A DNA stretch of 64,000 nucleotides, taken from Anaerolineales bacterium. Lineage in GTDB: Bacteria > Chloroflexota > Anaerolineae > Anaerolineales > Villigracilaceae. The notes beneath the pieces were generated by a model. That model searched no databases. It saw only the letters and a list, made by a program, of their open reading frames with translations, and had not been told where the DNA came from. Positions 53,557 to 62,599 of the stretch are shown here, piece after piece (the stretch's first letter is position 1; each line of letters begins with the position of its first letter). The DNA lies in NCBI GenBank assembly GCA_023382595.1, contig JAHDWB010000002.1, positions 1 through 64,000 on the forward strand, in the 5' to 3' direction. The position numbers were made by a program, and so were the translations under genes.

Positions 53557-54306
53557 ATGGGACGGATCGAGAAGACTGTTTTCATCAGTTACCGCAGGAC
53601 AAATTTGCCGTGGGCGTTGTTTGTATATCAAAACCTAACAATAAACGGCTATGATGTTTTCATGGATTACGAAAGTATTGATAGCGGAAATTTTGAAAGC
53701 GTAATCCTTGACAACATCAGAGCAAGAGCGCATTTCATTGTCATTCTTACACCTTCCGCACTTGACAACTGCAATAAACCTGATGATTGGTTGCGACGCG
53801 AGATTGAAACTGCAATAGACGAAAACCGAAATATTATTCCATTTATGGTGGAAGGTTTCGATTTCGGTAGTCAGGCGGTAAAAAACGCATTAACTGGCAA
53901 ACTCAATATTTTAAGCACTTACAACGGACTCCCCGTACACCCCCCTTATGTATTCAACGCCATGGAAAGATTGCGTAATCGGTTTTTGAACAAATCCTTA
54001 AGTGATATACCTAAAGCCACTTTACAAATCGATGCGCAAAAAATAACTGAAATGCAAAAAGCGGCTTCCAACGATGCCCCATTAGTGGATATTGAAGAAC
54101 TTGCGGGTGTGCCGATCGAGGCTTTAGAACTTTCAGCAAGAACATGGAATGCATTGAAACGTTCAGGAATTAATACAGTTGGAGATGTGCTCAACTTACT
54201 GGAAAATGGCGAGTCAGCAGTACTTTCAATACGGAATTTTGGGGCGCCAAGCCTCGATCAGTTGCGCCAGAGAATGAAAGAAAAACGTGCCCTGCAAGAT
54301 GATTGA
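53557..54306 (+). CDS. TIR domain fused to RNA polymerase alphaCTD-like domain
   Basis: A 249-aa two-domain protein. Residues about 5-140 are a TIR domain: KTVFISYRRTN opens it, YDVFMDYESIDSG follows, and Glu 82 in DDWLRREIETA aligns with the catalytic Glu of NAD-cleaving TIRs such as SARM1. Residues about 184-243 match the C-terminal domain of RNA polymerase alpha: VPIEALELSARTWNALKRSG, then INTVGDVLNLL and LSIRNFGAPSLDQLRQRM. The gene is visibly more AT-rich than its neighbours, stands alone with its own promoter and terminator, and may be horizontally acquired. It is a candidate immune or signalling protein. Confidence 0.88.
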   Translation: MGRIEKTVFISYRRTNLPWALFVYQNLTINGYDVFMDYESIDSGNFESVILDNIRARAHFIVILTPSALDNCNKPDDWLRREIETAIDENRNIIPFMVEGFDFGSQAVKNALTGKLNILSTYNGLPVHPPYVFNAMERLRNRFLNKSLSDIPKATLQIDAQKITEMQKAASNDAPLVDIEELAGVPIEALELSARTWNALKRSGINTVGDVLNLLENGESAVLSIRNFGAPSLDQLRQRMKEKRALQDD

Positions 54307-54345
54307 ATGTCAAAGAATAGGGCTTAACAAGTCAGTCGATAATAA

Positions 54346-54382
54346 ATCTCCGAGGTATTGGAAACCTCGGAGATCTGCTTTT
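54346..54382 (+). terminator. Terminator after TIR gene
   Basis: A perfect 11-bp stem (ATCTCCGAGGT / ACCTCGGAGAT) followed by CTGCTTTT. Confidence 0.8.
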
Positions 54383-54384
54383 AC

Positions 54385-54462
54385 ATGTCATTGCGAGCGA
54401 AAGCGAAGCAATCTCCTCATAATTTTGGGATTGCTTCGCCGCTTTGCAGCTCGCAATGACAT
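54385..54462. repeat. REP-like palindromic repeat (family A), copy 2
   Basis: Arms ATGTCATTGCGAG and CTCGCAATGACAT with inner AAGCGAAGCAATC / GATTGCTTCGCC. It lies between the convergent TIR and formate dehydrogenase genes. Confidence 0.9.
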
Positions 54463-54469
54463 ATTTGAT

Positions 54470-56686
54470 TTAATACCTTCCCCGCTCCAAGATCACATCG
54501 GGATTCGGCAGGTCGCTTTCCCTCGCGGGGAAGACCTGCACGGCGCAGGCTTTGAATTCGGGGATCTTCGCCTGCGGGTCGAGCGCGTCGTTGGTGAGTA
54601 AATTTGCGGCGGCTTCGGCAAAATGGAAAGGGATGAAGACCACGCCGACGGTGGTTTTCTCGGTGACGCTGGCGCGCAGGACAACCTCTCCACGGCGGGA
54701 TTTGACGCGCACAGGGTCATTATGTTTAATGCCGTGAATGTCCGCATCGGCGGGGTGGATCTCCACGCGGGCTTCGGGGTATGCCTCGTTCAGGGACGAG
54801 TTGCGGGTCATCGAGCCGCCGTGCCAGTGCTCGAGCACACGCCCCGTGGTCAGGATGAACGGGAATTCGTCGTCCGCTTCTTCCATGACCGGGACATAAT
54901 CGAGCTGGTGGAACTTTCCGCGTCCGCGCGGGAAATCTTCCGTGAAGAGCGTCGGTGTGCCGGGATGATCGAGAGACGGGACAGGGTAGATCAAGCCGAC
55001 CTTTTCGATGCGCTCATACGTGATGCCCGCGTAATCTTCGTTCACGCCCGCCATCTCGCGCAGGATCTCTTCGGGGTTGGAATAGGTCCATTTGGCGGTA
55101 TCAACCCCAAGGCGGGATTCGATGCGCTGCGCCAGGTCGCAAATGATCTGCCAATCGGGTCTTGCTTCCCCGCGCGGCTTGTGCGCGGCGCGGACGCGCT
55201 GGACTCTTCTATCCGTGTTCGAGAACGTGCCGTCCTTTTCGGCGAAGGGCGTGGCGGGGAAAAACACATCTGCGAACGCGCCAGATTCGTTGATGAAAAT
55301 ATCCTGCGCGACGATGAACTCGAGTTGCTTCATATGTTCGCGCGTCTCGTTGAGATTCGGCTCGGACATCATCGGATTCTCGCCCATGATGTACAACGCG
55401 CGGACGCCTCCTTCGTGTGCATGGCTGAGAATTTCAGTGGTGGTGAGTCCCAGCTTGAGGCTTAACCCGCCCGGCTCGATGTTCCACGCCTTTTCCCATT
55501 TGGCGCGGTTGTCGGGGTTGTCCACGCGCATGTAGCCGGGGTAATGGAAGGGCATCGCGCCCATGTCGCTCGCGCCCTGCACGTTGTTCTGTCCGCGCAG
55601 TGGATTCAGTCCCGTGCCGTCGCGCCCGACGTGTCCTGTGAGAAACGCCAGATGAATGAGCGCCAGCGCGGACGCCGTGCCATGCGAGAGCTGCGAAATG
55701 CCCATGCCCCAATAGATGGCAGCGTTCTTTGCATTGGCATACATCCGCGCCGCTTTGCGGATGTCTTCGGCGGGCACGCCTGATATTTCTTCAGCATATT
55801 CGGGTGTGAATTTTTCAAGGCTTTCGATGAATTCGTCAAAGCCTTCGGTGCGGTTCTTGACGAACTCCCAGTTGACCAAGCCTTCTTTCACGATCACATG
55901 CGCCATCGCGGAGAAGACCGGCACGTTCGTGCCCGGCTTGAGCGGCAGCCACATCTCCGCCATGTCCACCAGTTCGATGCGGCGCGGGTCCACGACGATC
56001 ATCTTTGCGCCGTGTTTCATCACGGCTTCCTTCATCTGCAAGGCAATGATGGGATGGTTCTCAGACGTGTTCGAGCCGGTCACAATGAACACGTCGTTCA
56101 TAATGACCTGTGAAGCCGTGTTGCTCATCGCGGACGAACCGACCGCCTGCTGAAGCGCGACCACCGAGCCCGCATGACATAGCCGTGTGCAGTGATCCAC
56201 GTTGTTGGTGCGGAACAGGGCGCGATACATTTTTTGCAGCAGATAATTATCTTCGTTGGTTGCTTTGGCACAGCAATAGACCGCCATCGCGTCCGAACCG
56301 TCGCGTTTGTAGATGCGGACGAGGTTATCTGCGACAAAGTTCAGGGCAGTCTCCCAGTCAGTCTCGACCCAGTCCCAGTCGTTGGAGATCTTCGAATCGG
56401 GAATCGGCTTACCATCCACGCTGACGGCAAAGACCTGTTCGCGCCCTTCGGGCTTCGGCTTGCCTTCGAGCAAATAACGGCGCACCAACGGCTTGGTCGT
56501 GCGTTTGGGATGATAGACGAAGTCATAGCCGAAACGTCCCTTCACGCACAGGTTGCCCTGATTGACGGGTGAATCGAAGGGGCTGGTCACTTTGTAAATA
56601 AAGTCGTCCTTGACGTGCAACTGCAGGGTGCAACCCACCCCGCAGTAAGGACAGGTGGTGGTGGTCACTCGGTCAGATTTGATCAT
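54470..56686 (-). CDS. fdhA: Formate dehydrogenase catalytic subunit (Mo/W, Cys type)
   Basis: A 738-aa molybdopterin enzyme that oxidises formate to CO2. The start at 56686 follows AGAGGA and overlaps the upstream gene by 4 bp. The N-terminal [4Fe-4S] site is [10 protein letters not shown] plus NLCVKGRFG. The metal ligand is a Cys in [10 protein letters not shown], so it is not a selenoenzyme. The C-terminal molybdopterin dinucleotide domain has [18 protein letters not shown]. Electrons would pass to the two diaphorase-type subunits encoded just upstream. Confidence 0.94.
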   Translation of the reverse strand: MIKSDRVTTTTCPYCGVGCTLQLHVKDDFIYKVTSPFDSPVNQGNLCVKGRFGYDFVYHPKRTTKPLVRRYLLEGKPKPEGREQVFAVSVDGKPIPDSKISNDWDWVETDWETALNFVADNLVRIYKRDGSDAMAVYCCAKATNEDNYLLQKMYRALFRTNNVDHCTRLCHAGSVVALQQAVGSSAMSNTASQVIMNDVFIVTGSNTSENHPIIALQMKEAVMKHGAKMIVVDPRRIELVDMAEMWLPLKPGTNVPVFSAMAHVIVKEGLVNWEFVKNRTEGFDEFIESLEKFTPEYAEEISGVPAEDIRKAARMYANAKNAAIYWGMGISQLSHGTASALALIHLAFLTGHVGRDGTGLNPLRGQNNVQGASDMGAMPFHYPGYMRVDNPDNRAKWEKAWNIEPGGLSLKLGLTTTEILSHAHEGGVRALYIMGENPMMSEPNLNETREHMKQLEFIVAQDIFINESGAFADVFFPATPFAEKDGTFSNTDRRVQRVRAAHKPRGEARPDWQIICDLAQRIESRLGVDTAKWTYSNPEEILREMAGVNEDYAGITYERIEKVGLIYPVPSLDHPGTPTLFTEDFPRGRGKFHQLDYVPVMEEADDEFPFILTTGRVLEHWHGGSMTRNSSLNEAYPEARVEIHPADADIHGIKHNDPVRVKSRRGEVVLRASVTEKTTVGVVFIPFHFAEAAANLLTNDALDPQAKIPEFKACAVQVFPARESDLPNPDVILERGRY

Positions 56687-57381
56687 CGCGGTTTCCTCTG
56701 CTTTCTGCCCGTGTTCATCACGCTGATCTCGTTCGGGCTCATGCCTTGTTCCAGCAAATATTCGCGCTTCGACTTCAACGCGCCGGTCGGGCAGACCGCC
56801 ACGCATTGTCCGCACAGCACGCACGACGTTTCGGGGATGGTCTTGTCGAAGAACGTGCCGATCTGCGTCTCGTATCCGCGCCCGTCGAAATTGATCGCAA
56901 AGGTATATTGCGCATCATCCGCGCAGACCTGCACACAGCGCCAGCACAACAAACACTTCGAGTAATCGCGGATGTACATCGGGTTGTCATCCTTCACGTC
57001 CGTTTCACGCCGCTCCGCATCGGGGAAGCGGCTCGACGACGCGCCGTACTCGTACATCATCTGCTGAATTTCAGGCGCTTCGGACAAATCCATCGTGGAT
57101 GCAAGCATCTCCAGGATCGTCCGCCGTGACCTGACGACCTTTTCGCTTCGCGTCTGGACCTTCATGCCTGCTCCCGCTTTGACGATGCACGCAGGCTGGA
57201 GCGTTCTCATCCCCTCCACCTCCACCACGCAGATTCGGCAAACCGCATTCGCCGTGGTCGCTTCGTGGAAACAGATGGTGGGAACATCCTTGCCCATCCC
57301 GCGCGCCACATCCAACAAGGTCTTGCCCTGTTCGGTCGTTACTTCCTGCCCGTCAATTGTAAGTGTGATCGTTTCGGTCAT
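56683..57381 (-). CDS. Iron-sulfur subunit of NAD-linked formate dehydrogenase (HoxU/NuoG-N type)
   Basis: A 232-aa electron-transfer subunit. It has an N-terminal [2Fe-2S] ferredoxin domain ([29 protein letters not shown]), a NuoG-type middle region, and two [4Fe-4S] sites ([14 protein letters not shown] and [17 protein letters not shown]). It lies between the NuoEF-like and FdhA subunits, so it wires FdhA to the flavin subunit. The overlap with fdhA supports co-translation. Confidence 0.92.
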   Translation of the reverse strand: MTETITLTIDGQEVTTEQGKTLLDVARGMGKDVPTICFHEATTANAVCRICVVEVEGMRTLQPACIVKAGAGMKVQTRSEKVVRSRRTILEMLASTMDLSEAPEIQQMMYEYGASSSRFPDAERRETDVKDDNPMYIRDYSKCLLCWRCVQVCADDAQYTFAINFDGRGYETQIGTFFDKTIPETSCVLCGQCVAVCPTGALKSKREYLLEQGMSPNEISVMNTGRKQRKPR

Positions 57382-57410
57382 CTCTCAGCCTTTAGCGTTT
57401 TCGTAAATTA

Positions 57411-57462
57411 TGGAGTCAGGGAGCTTGCTCCCGTAATCTCGGCGGCAAGCCGCCTGATTCCA
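57411..57462. repeat. REP-like cloverleaf repeat (family D)
   Basis: Outer arms TGGAGTCAGG and CCTGATTCCA enclose two hairpins, GGGAGCTTGCTCCC and GCGGCAAGCCGC. It lies between the NuoEF and HoxU-type genes. Confidence 0.75.
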
Positions 57463-57471
57463 AATTTTAAT

Positions 57472-59304
57472 TTAGCGTTTCTTAGTCGTTTTGCGCGCTG
57501 TGGTTTTCTTCACAGTTGTCTTCTTCGTTGTGCTCTTTTTCGCAGTTTTTACCTTTGCGTCGGCTTTCTTCACAGCCTTCGGCAGGCTCAGGGCATCGCT
57601 TTCATCTTTCTTCTCTAAACCTACAGCAAACAACTCGGGCCAAATCTTCATCGCGGACATCGTCGCACTCGCCGCCGTCTGACCAAGCCCGCAGATGCTG
57701 GCTTCGGTCATCGTCCAGCCGACATCCTGCAAGCGGATCAGGTCGCCTTCCTCAATTTTTCCTTCGGCAATGCGATCCAAAATTTCCATCTGGCGCTGGG
57801 TTCCCATCTGGCAGGGATAGCATTTGCCACAGGACTCGTGCGCGAAGAACTTTCCAAGCCGCTTCAACACATCACGCATGTCACGGGTTTCATCGAAGAC
57901 CATCACCACGCCCGAGCCAAGCGGAAGCCCTGCCGCGCGCAGATCCTCGAAGGTCATTTTCACATCAAGATGTTCGGACGTGGCAAACGCTCCCGCCGCG
58001 CCGCCGAACAGCACGGACTTGAGTTTCTTTTTATTTGCAACACCGCCCGCCATGTCCATCAGTTCACGCAGGGTCACGCCGAATGGAACTTCGTACAAAC
58101 CGGGCTTGGTCACATCGCCCGAAACGCAGAACAACTTCGGTCCCGGCGACTTCTCCGTGCCGATCTTGCGATATTCCGCCGCGCTTTTCTCAAGGATGAG
58201 CGGCACGTTGCACATCGTCTCGACGTTGTTGATGACCGTCGGCTTTTGGAACAAGCCGTGAGTCGTCGGGAAGGGCGGCTTGATACGCGGAAAGCCGCGC
58301 TTCCCTTCAATAGACTCGAACAGCGCAGTCTCCTCGCCGCAAATATAGGCGCCTGCACCGACGCGGATTTCAATGTCAAACGAAAAACCGGAATTCAGAA
58401 TATTTTCCCCAAGCAACCCCGCCTCCCTTGCTTCCTGCAAGGCGTTTTCGGCGGCTTCCACCAGATACGGATATTCGCCGCGGATATACATATATCCCTT
58501 GCTCGCGCCGATCGCATACGCGGCAATGCACATCCCTTCGATGGTGGAGTGCGGGTCGTCCAGCAAAAGGATGCGATCCTTGAACGTGCCGGGCTCGGAT
58601 TCATCCGTGTTGCAGACGACGTACTTTTGATCGGCGACGGCGTTCATCGCGCCTTCCCATTTGATGCCGGTCGGGAAGGCTGCGCCGCCGCGTCCCACCA
58701 GACCGGACGCCTTGATCTCTTCGACCACAGCTTGGGGCTGCATCTGGAGCGCTTTTTGGAATCTCTTATATGCGCCGTATCTTTTCAGGGATGTGGTGCC
58801 TTTGCCGCAGTTCTTCGTCAGCTCGCGGATCGTGCCGTAGACCAAAGATCGCGGACGAATTTCTTCTTCAGAGCCATATCCAACGGTACTCTTCTCGCCA
58901 TCCATCGTCCACACCGCGGGCGCGAGTTCGCACATGCCCAGGCATGGACTCGGCTCGATGGTCAGGTTCAACTTCGGGTGAGTCTGATGCGGTTCCACAT
59001 CATGTTTTTTGCAAAGTTTTTTCAACAGCCCGTCCGCATCCTTCAACGCACAGGCTTGGTCGGTACAAACGCGGATGACTTTACGCCCAAGCGGTTCATT
59101 GTAGAACAAGGCATAAAATTCGATCACGCCATGCACGTCCGCAAGCGGAACGCGCAGGCTTTTGGCAACTTCGGCAGCGACGGATTCGGGAAGCCAGCCG
59201 TACAGTTTTTGAGCCGCGTGCAAGGCTGGCAACAGCCCGGAACGACCCAGGGGAATGTAGTTCTCGATGGCAGGTTTTAGCGGGGCGAGGTCAATTTCAG
59301 ACAT
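57472..59304 (-). CDS. Fused NuoE-NuoF NADH-binding subunit with basic tail
   Basis: A 610-aa fusion. Residues about 1-150 are the NuoE-type [2Fe-2S] thioredoxin-like domain ([27 protein letters not shown]). Residues about 190-575 are NuoF-like, with FMN/NADH site [13 protein letters not shown] and the [4Fe-4S] site [16 protein letters not shown]. The last 32 residues form a Lys/Thr/Ala tail ([17 protein letters not shown]) that is unusual for the family. It reduces NAD+ with electrons from formate. The start at 59304 follows GGAG. Confidence 0.93.
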   Translation of the reverse strand: MSEIDLAPLKPAIENYIPLGRSGLLPALHAAQKLYGWLPESVAAEVAKSLRVPLADVHGVIEFYALFYNEPLGRKVIRVCTDQACALKDADGLLKKLCKKHDVEPHQTHPKLNLTIEPSPCLGMCELAPAVWTMDGEKSTVGYGSEEEIRPRSLVYGTIRELTKNCGKGTTSLKRYGAYKRFQKALQMQPQAVVEEIKASGLVGRGGAAFPTGIKWEGAMNAVADQKYVVCNTDESEPGTFKDRILLLDDPHSTIEGMCIAAYAIGASKGYMYIRGEYPYLVEAAENALQEAREAGLLGENILNSGFSFDIEIRVGAGAYICGEETALFESIEGKRGFPRIKPPFPTTHGLFQKPTVINNVETMCNVPLILEKSAAEYRKIGTEKSPGPKLFCVSGDVTKPGLYEVPFGVTLRELMDMAGGVANKKKLKSVLFGGAAGAFATSEHLDVKMTFEDLRAAGLPLGSGVVMVFDETRDMRDVLKRLGKFFAHESCGKCYPCQMGTQRQMEILDRIAEGKIEEGDLIRLQDVGWTMTEASICGLGQTAASATMSAMKIWPELFAVGLEKKDESDALSLPKAVKKADAKVKTAKKSTTKKTTVKKTTARKTTKKR

Positions 59305-59389
59305 GAAATCTCCAATACGACAAGTATACCCGAAGGGCATGTGACATTTTTCGTGACGCGGGGCACTTCCGAAATCAGGCGTGATTATA

Positions 59390-59395
59390 TATAAT
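59390..59395 (+). promoter_or_regulatory. -10 element of gntR-mtt promoter
   Basis: TATAAT ends 8 nt before the ATG at 59404 in a very AT-rich stretch (TATATAATATATAATT). The leader is absent or only about 2 nt. The 99-bp divergent region also feeds the formate dehydrogenase operon. Confidence 0.5.
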
Positions 59396-59403
59396 ATATA
59401 ATT

Positions 59404-60147
59404 ATGGCGTCAATAGCAGAGAAAGAACTTACCCACAAACCCCTGAAAGAAGAAATTTACGATGCGCTCCATCGGCAGATCATCGCGGGGAAATATTCTC
59501 CCGGCGACTGGCTGCGGCAGGAGGACATCGCCAGCCAGATGGGCGTGAGCATGACTCCCGTGCGCGAGGCATTGGACCTGCTGGTTGCAAAAGGCATCGC
59601 GGAGCGGGTCCCGTACCGCGGCGTGCGTATCCGGGAAATGTCCGCCAAGGATGTGGTCGAAGCCTACGGCATGCGTCTGTTCCTGGAAGCGATGATCGCC
59701 AGGGAAACCGCGTTGAACATCACACCCGAGCAGCTTGCCGATCTCGAAGCGATCATGGAAGAGATGGATCGGCATGTGGAATTGAGCGAGATGCCGCAGG
59801 AGAGGCAGTTGAGCCGTGAGTTCCATGCCGCGATCGCGGAGGCTTCAGGGAACGATTTGCTGGTGCAATTATATGCCATCGTCTCGAACGCTTTCCCGGA
59901 CTGGCTTTTGTATGAGGCACTGTACCGCAAGCCCGAACTGGTCTCTGGCAGTGTGGCGCAGACTCACGATGAACATGCCGCGATTTTGGAGGCATTCAAA
60001 AAGCGCGACCCCGACCTTGCCGTGAAGGTTTCGCTGGAGCATGTGATGGAATCGGGCAGGTGGCTGGAAACGTACCGCGATATTCCTGCAAAATTATTGC
60101 GTGAAAAAGAAAAACAAGTTTCGCACTTGATCAAGAAATCAAAATAA
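59404..60147 (+). CDS. GntR-family regulator (FCD type)
   Basis: A 247-aa FadR-subfamily regulator. The N-terminal winged helix has [20 protein letters not shown] and the C-terminal FCD domain has metal-binding His residues in [24 protein letters not shown] and LEHVMESG. It lies between the divergent formate dehydrogenase operon and the corrinoid/MttB genes. It probably controls the latter (12 bp to the next start) and perhaps both. The effector is unknown. Confidence 0.92.
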   Translation: MASIAEKELTHKPLKEEIYDALHRQIIAGKYSPGDWLRQEDIASQMGVSMTPVREALDLLVAKGIAERVPYRGVRIREMSAKDVVEAYGMRLFLEAMIARETALNITPEQLADLEAIMEEMDRHVELSEMPQERQLSREFHAAIAEASGNDLLVQLYAIVSNAFPDWLLYEALYRKPELVSGSVAQTHDEHAAILEAFKKRDPDLAVKVSLEHVMESGRWLETYRDIPAKLLREKEKQVSHLIKKSK

Positions 60148-60159
60148 TCAGGAGGCAGC

Positions 60160-60819
60160 ATGTCGGAAGAGATCGAGAAATTGTACAAGGATATGGCGCA
60201 AAGCATCATTGACGGGGAGTCGGATATTTCGGTGGAACTCGCCCAAAAATCCATCGAGATGGGAATCCCGCCGTTGGATGCCATCACGAAAGGATTCGTG
60301 ATCGGCGTTAACTACATCGGTGACCAGTTTGGCGCGGGCGAAGCCTTTTTGCCCGAGTTGGTGATGGCGGGCGAAGCGATGAAAGCCGCGGTCGCAGTAC
60401 TTGAGCCTGAACTGCTCAAACTCGGCGAAGCGCGCGAGATCATGGGGCGCGTAGTGCTTGCCACAGTCGAAGGCGACATCCACGAGATCGGCAAAACGCT
60501 GGTCGGCACGATGCTCAGCGCGTCGGGCTTTGAAGTCACCGACCTGGGCGTGGACCAGCCTGCCGACCAGATCATCGGCAAGGCGCTGGAAATCGATGCC
60601 AACCTCATCGGTTTGAGCGCATTGCTCACCACCACGATGGTCCGACAGCGCGAGTTGATCGAAGAACTCGACAAGGAAAACCTGCGTCCGCGCATCAAGG
60701 TGATGGTCGGCGGCGCTCCCATCACTCGCGACTGGGCAACCAAGATCAAAGCAGACGGCACGTCGGAAGACGCAGTCGGCGCGGTGCAGTTGGCAAAGCA
60801 GTTGGTTGGAAAAGAATAG
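60160..60819 (+). CDS. Corrinoid methyl-carrier protein (MttC/MtbC type)
   Basis: A 219-aa cobalamin-binding protein. The N-terminal cap domain (about 1-85) and the B12-binding domain (about 90-215) are both present; the cobalt His is in EGDIHEIGKTLVGTML. The GLSALLTTTM and VMVGGAPITRDWA strands complete the domain. It receives methyl groups from the MttB-like enzyme encoded next and passes them to a second methyltransferase not seen in the window. The Shine-Dalgarno sequence AGGAGG is strong. Confidence 0.94.
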   Translation: MSEEIEKLYKDMAQSIIDGESDISVELAQKSIEMGIPPLDAITKGFVIGVNYIGDQFGAGEAFLPELVMAGEAMKAAVAVLEPELLKLGEAREIMGRVVLATVEGDIHEIGKTLVGTMLSASGFEVTDLGVDQPADQIIGKALEIDANLIGLSALLTTTMVRQRELIEELDKENLRPRIKVMVGGAPITRDWATKIKADGTSEDAVGAVQLAKQLVGKE

Positions 60820-60822
60820 TCC

Positions 60823-60913
60823 TGTCATTGCGAGCCGCGCTCTTGCATTTTGCGGCGAAGCAATCTCATGACTAAAACAGAAGATTGCTTCGGGCTACGC
60901 CCTCGCAATGACA
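60823..60913. repeat. REP-like palindromic repeat (family A), copy 3
   Basis: Arms TGTCATTGCGAG and CTCGCAATGACA with inner CGAAGCAATC / GATTGCTTCG. It lies inside the corrinoid-MttB gene pair. Confidence 0.9.
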
Positions 60914-60960
60914 TAGAAAGAATCAGAGAGAGAAGAGAGGCATAGCCTTCGGAGGGCTCT

Positions 60961-62415
60961 ATGTCTCATAAAAAAATAAAAACGATCAGCAACCCCAAAC
61001 TTAAATTGGAAGTGCTGACCGAGCAGGACGTTAAGAAAATCCACGATGCGACGATGCACATCATCGAAAAGGTTGGTGTGCGCTTCCCTTCCAAACGGGC
61101 GTTGGAGATCTGGGAATCCGTCGGCGCGGACGTTGACCACGAAAAAAGAATCGTCAGAGTCAAGCCGCACGTCATCGAAGATGCGTTGAAGAAATGTCCG
61201 CCCGCCTACACGCTCGCGGCGCGTGATCCGCAACAGGATCTGCCGCTCGACGGCAACCACGTCTGCCTCGGCACGGACGGCTGCGGCGTGGAAGTCATCG
61301 ACATCCACACCAAAGAGAAACGCACGTCATGCCTGCAGGATGTCCGCGATATTGCCCGCGTCGCCGACGCCACTGAAGAGGTTGCCTTCCACTGGGTTCC
61401 CGTCTCCGCACAGGATGCGCCCGTCGAAGCGCGCGGACTGCATGAACTGAAAGCCGTGTGGGAGAACTCCACCAAGCACGTGCAAACCGAGTCCATTTAC
61501 AACGTGGAAGAAGCCAAAGCCTCGATGGAAATGGCGATACTGCTCGCGGGCGGCAAGGACGCGCTCCGCAAACGCCCCGTCCTCTCGTTGATGCAATGCA
61601 CTGCGCCTCCTCTCGGACATGATGGCGGGTCGCTCGACGCAGCCTTGATCGCCGCTGAGCATGGAGTCCCGACCGGCTTCATGACGATGGCAGCCTGCAT
61701 GACGACGGGACCTGTCACGATGGCAGGCACGCTCGCCGTCGGCAACGCGGAAGTGATCGCCGCCACCGCCCTTTTACAACTGGCTTACCCAGGCGCGCCC
61801 GTCTTCTACGCCGCAGCACAGACCGCATCCGATCCGCGCTTGGGCGTGTATACAGGCGGCGGACCTGAAGACTTCCTCTTCGGCGCGGCGACCAATGTCC
61901 TCGCGGATTTCTACAACATCCCGCTCTCGATGGGATCGTTCGCCACAGGCGCGAAGGAACCGAACTGGCAGGCAGGGCTTGAGGGAAGTCTCTCGACCTT
62001 CATGGCGAGTGTGGTCATGTCCGATATGCTACTAGGTTGCGGATTCCTGCACGGCAGCCGCATCTGGTCCTACGCCGAGATGATGATGGATTGCGAGATT
62101 TTCTCCATCATCGAAAAGATGATGCAAGGCATCGTCGTAGACGAAGAAACGCTGGCGCTGGACGCCATCGCCGCGGTTGGACCTGGCGGTCACTACCTCG
62201 CGCAGAAGCACACCCGCAATCACATGCGCGAGTTGTTCCTGCCGAAATTCCTCGACCGTCGTCCATACACTCAATGGGAAGACAAAGGCGACGACGCCCG
62301 TGACTGGGCGCTCGAAAAAGCCCGCAAGATTTTGAAAGATCACAAGCCCGATCCGCTGGATGAGAAGATTAGTAAAGAATTTGAAAGAATTATCAAGTCG
62401 GTAGAAAAGAAGTAA
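60961..62415 (+). CDS. MttB-family (non-pyrrolysine) methyltransferase 1
   Basis: A 484-aa TIM-barrel corrinoid-dependent methyltransferase of the MttB superfamily. Recognisable segments are KIHDATMHIIEKVGVRFPS near the N-terminus, CTAPPLGHDGG and MAACMTTGPVTMAGTLAVG. The frame reads through without a TAG, so it is not a pyrrolysine enzyme. Related enzymes such as MtgB demethylate glycine betaine and others act on carnitine or proline betaine. The exact quaternary-amine substrate is unknown. The Shine-Dalgarno sequence GGAGGG supports the start. Confidence 0.92.
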   Translation: MSHKKIKTISNPKLKLEVLTEQDVKKIHDATMHIIEKVGVRFPSKRALEIWESVGADVDHEKRIVRVKPHVIEDALKKCPPAYTLAARDPQQDLPLDGNHVCLGTDGCGVEVIDIHTKEKRTSCLQDVRDIARVADATEEVAFHWVPVSAQDAPVEARGLHELKAVWENSTKHVQTESIYNVEEAKASMEMAILLAGGKDALRKRPVLSLMQCTAPPLGHDGGSLDAALIAAEHGVPTGFMTMAACMTTGPVTMAGTLAVGNAEVIAATALLQLAYPGAPVFYAAAQTASDPRLGVYTGGGPEDFLFGAATNVLADFYNIPLSMGSFATGAKEPNWQAGLEGSLSTFMASVVMSDMLLGCGFLHGSRIWSYAEMMMDCEIFSIIEKMMQGIVVDEETLALDAIAAVGPGGHYLAQKHTRNHMRELFLPKFLDRRPYTQWEDKGDDARDWALEKARKILKDHKPDPLDEKISKEFERIIKSVEKK

Positions 62416-62418
62416 CCC

Positions 62419-62543
62419 CGGCGGTTGAGTAGCCCCGTGTGCTTTTTGAGGGGCGTATCGAAACCGCTAGTTTATGAAAAGCTCTTTGCAAACGTGATGG
62501 TCTCGATATGGCGGCGACAAACACGCCGCCTACTCGACCATCG
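62419..62543. repeat. REP-like palindromic repeat (family B), copy 2
   Basis: Arms GGCGGTTGAGTAG and CTACTCGACCATCG with inner GCGTATCGAAACCGC / GATGGTCTCGATATG. It is the same design as 46587-46711. Confidence 0.8.
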
Positions 62544-62599
62544 CATATCCTGAACTCTCTTTCGCCAAAGAGAAACCAAATCCCAATTAGAGGTGTCTA

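Noticed and set aside
46587-62543. CRISPR array or insertion sequence as the source of the intergenic repeats
   Set aside because: The repeats are palindromic and widely separated, without regular spacing, spacers, transposase genes or target duplications.
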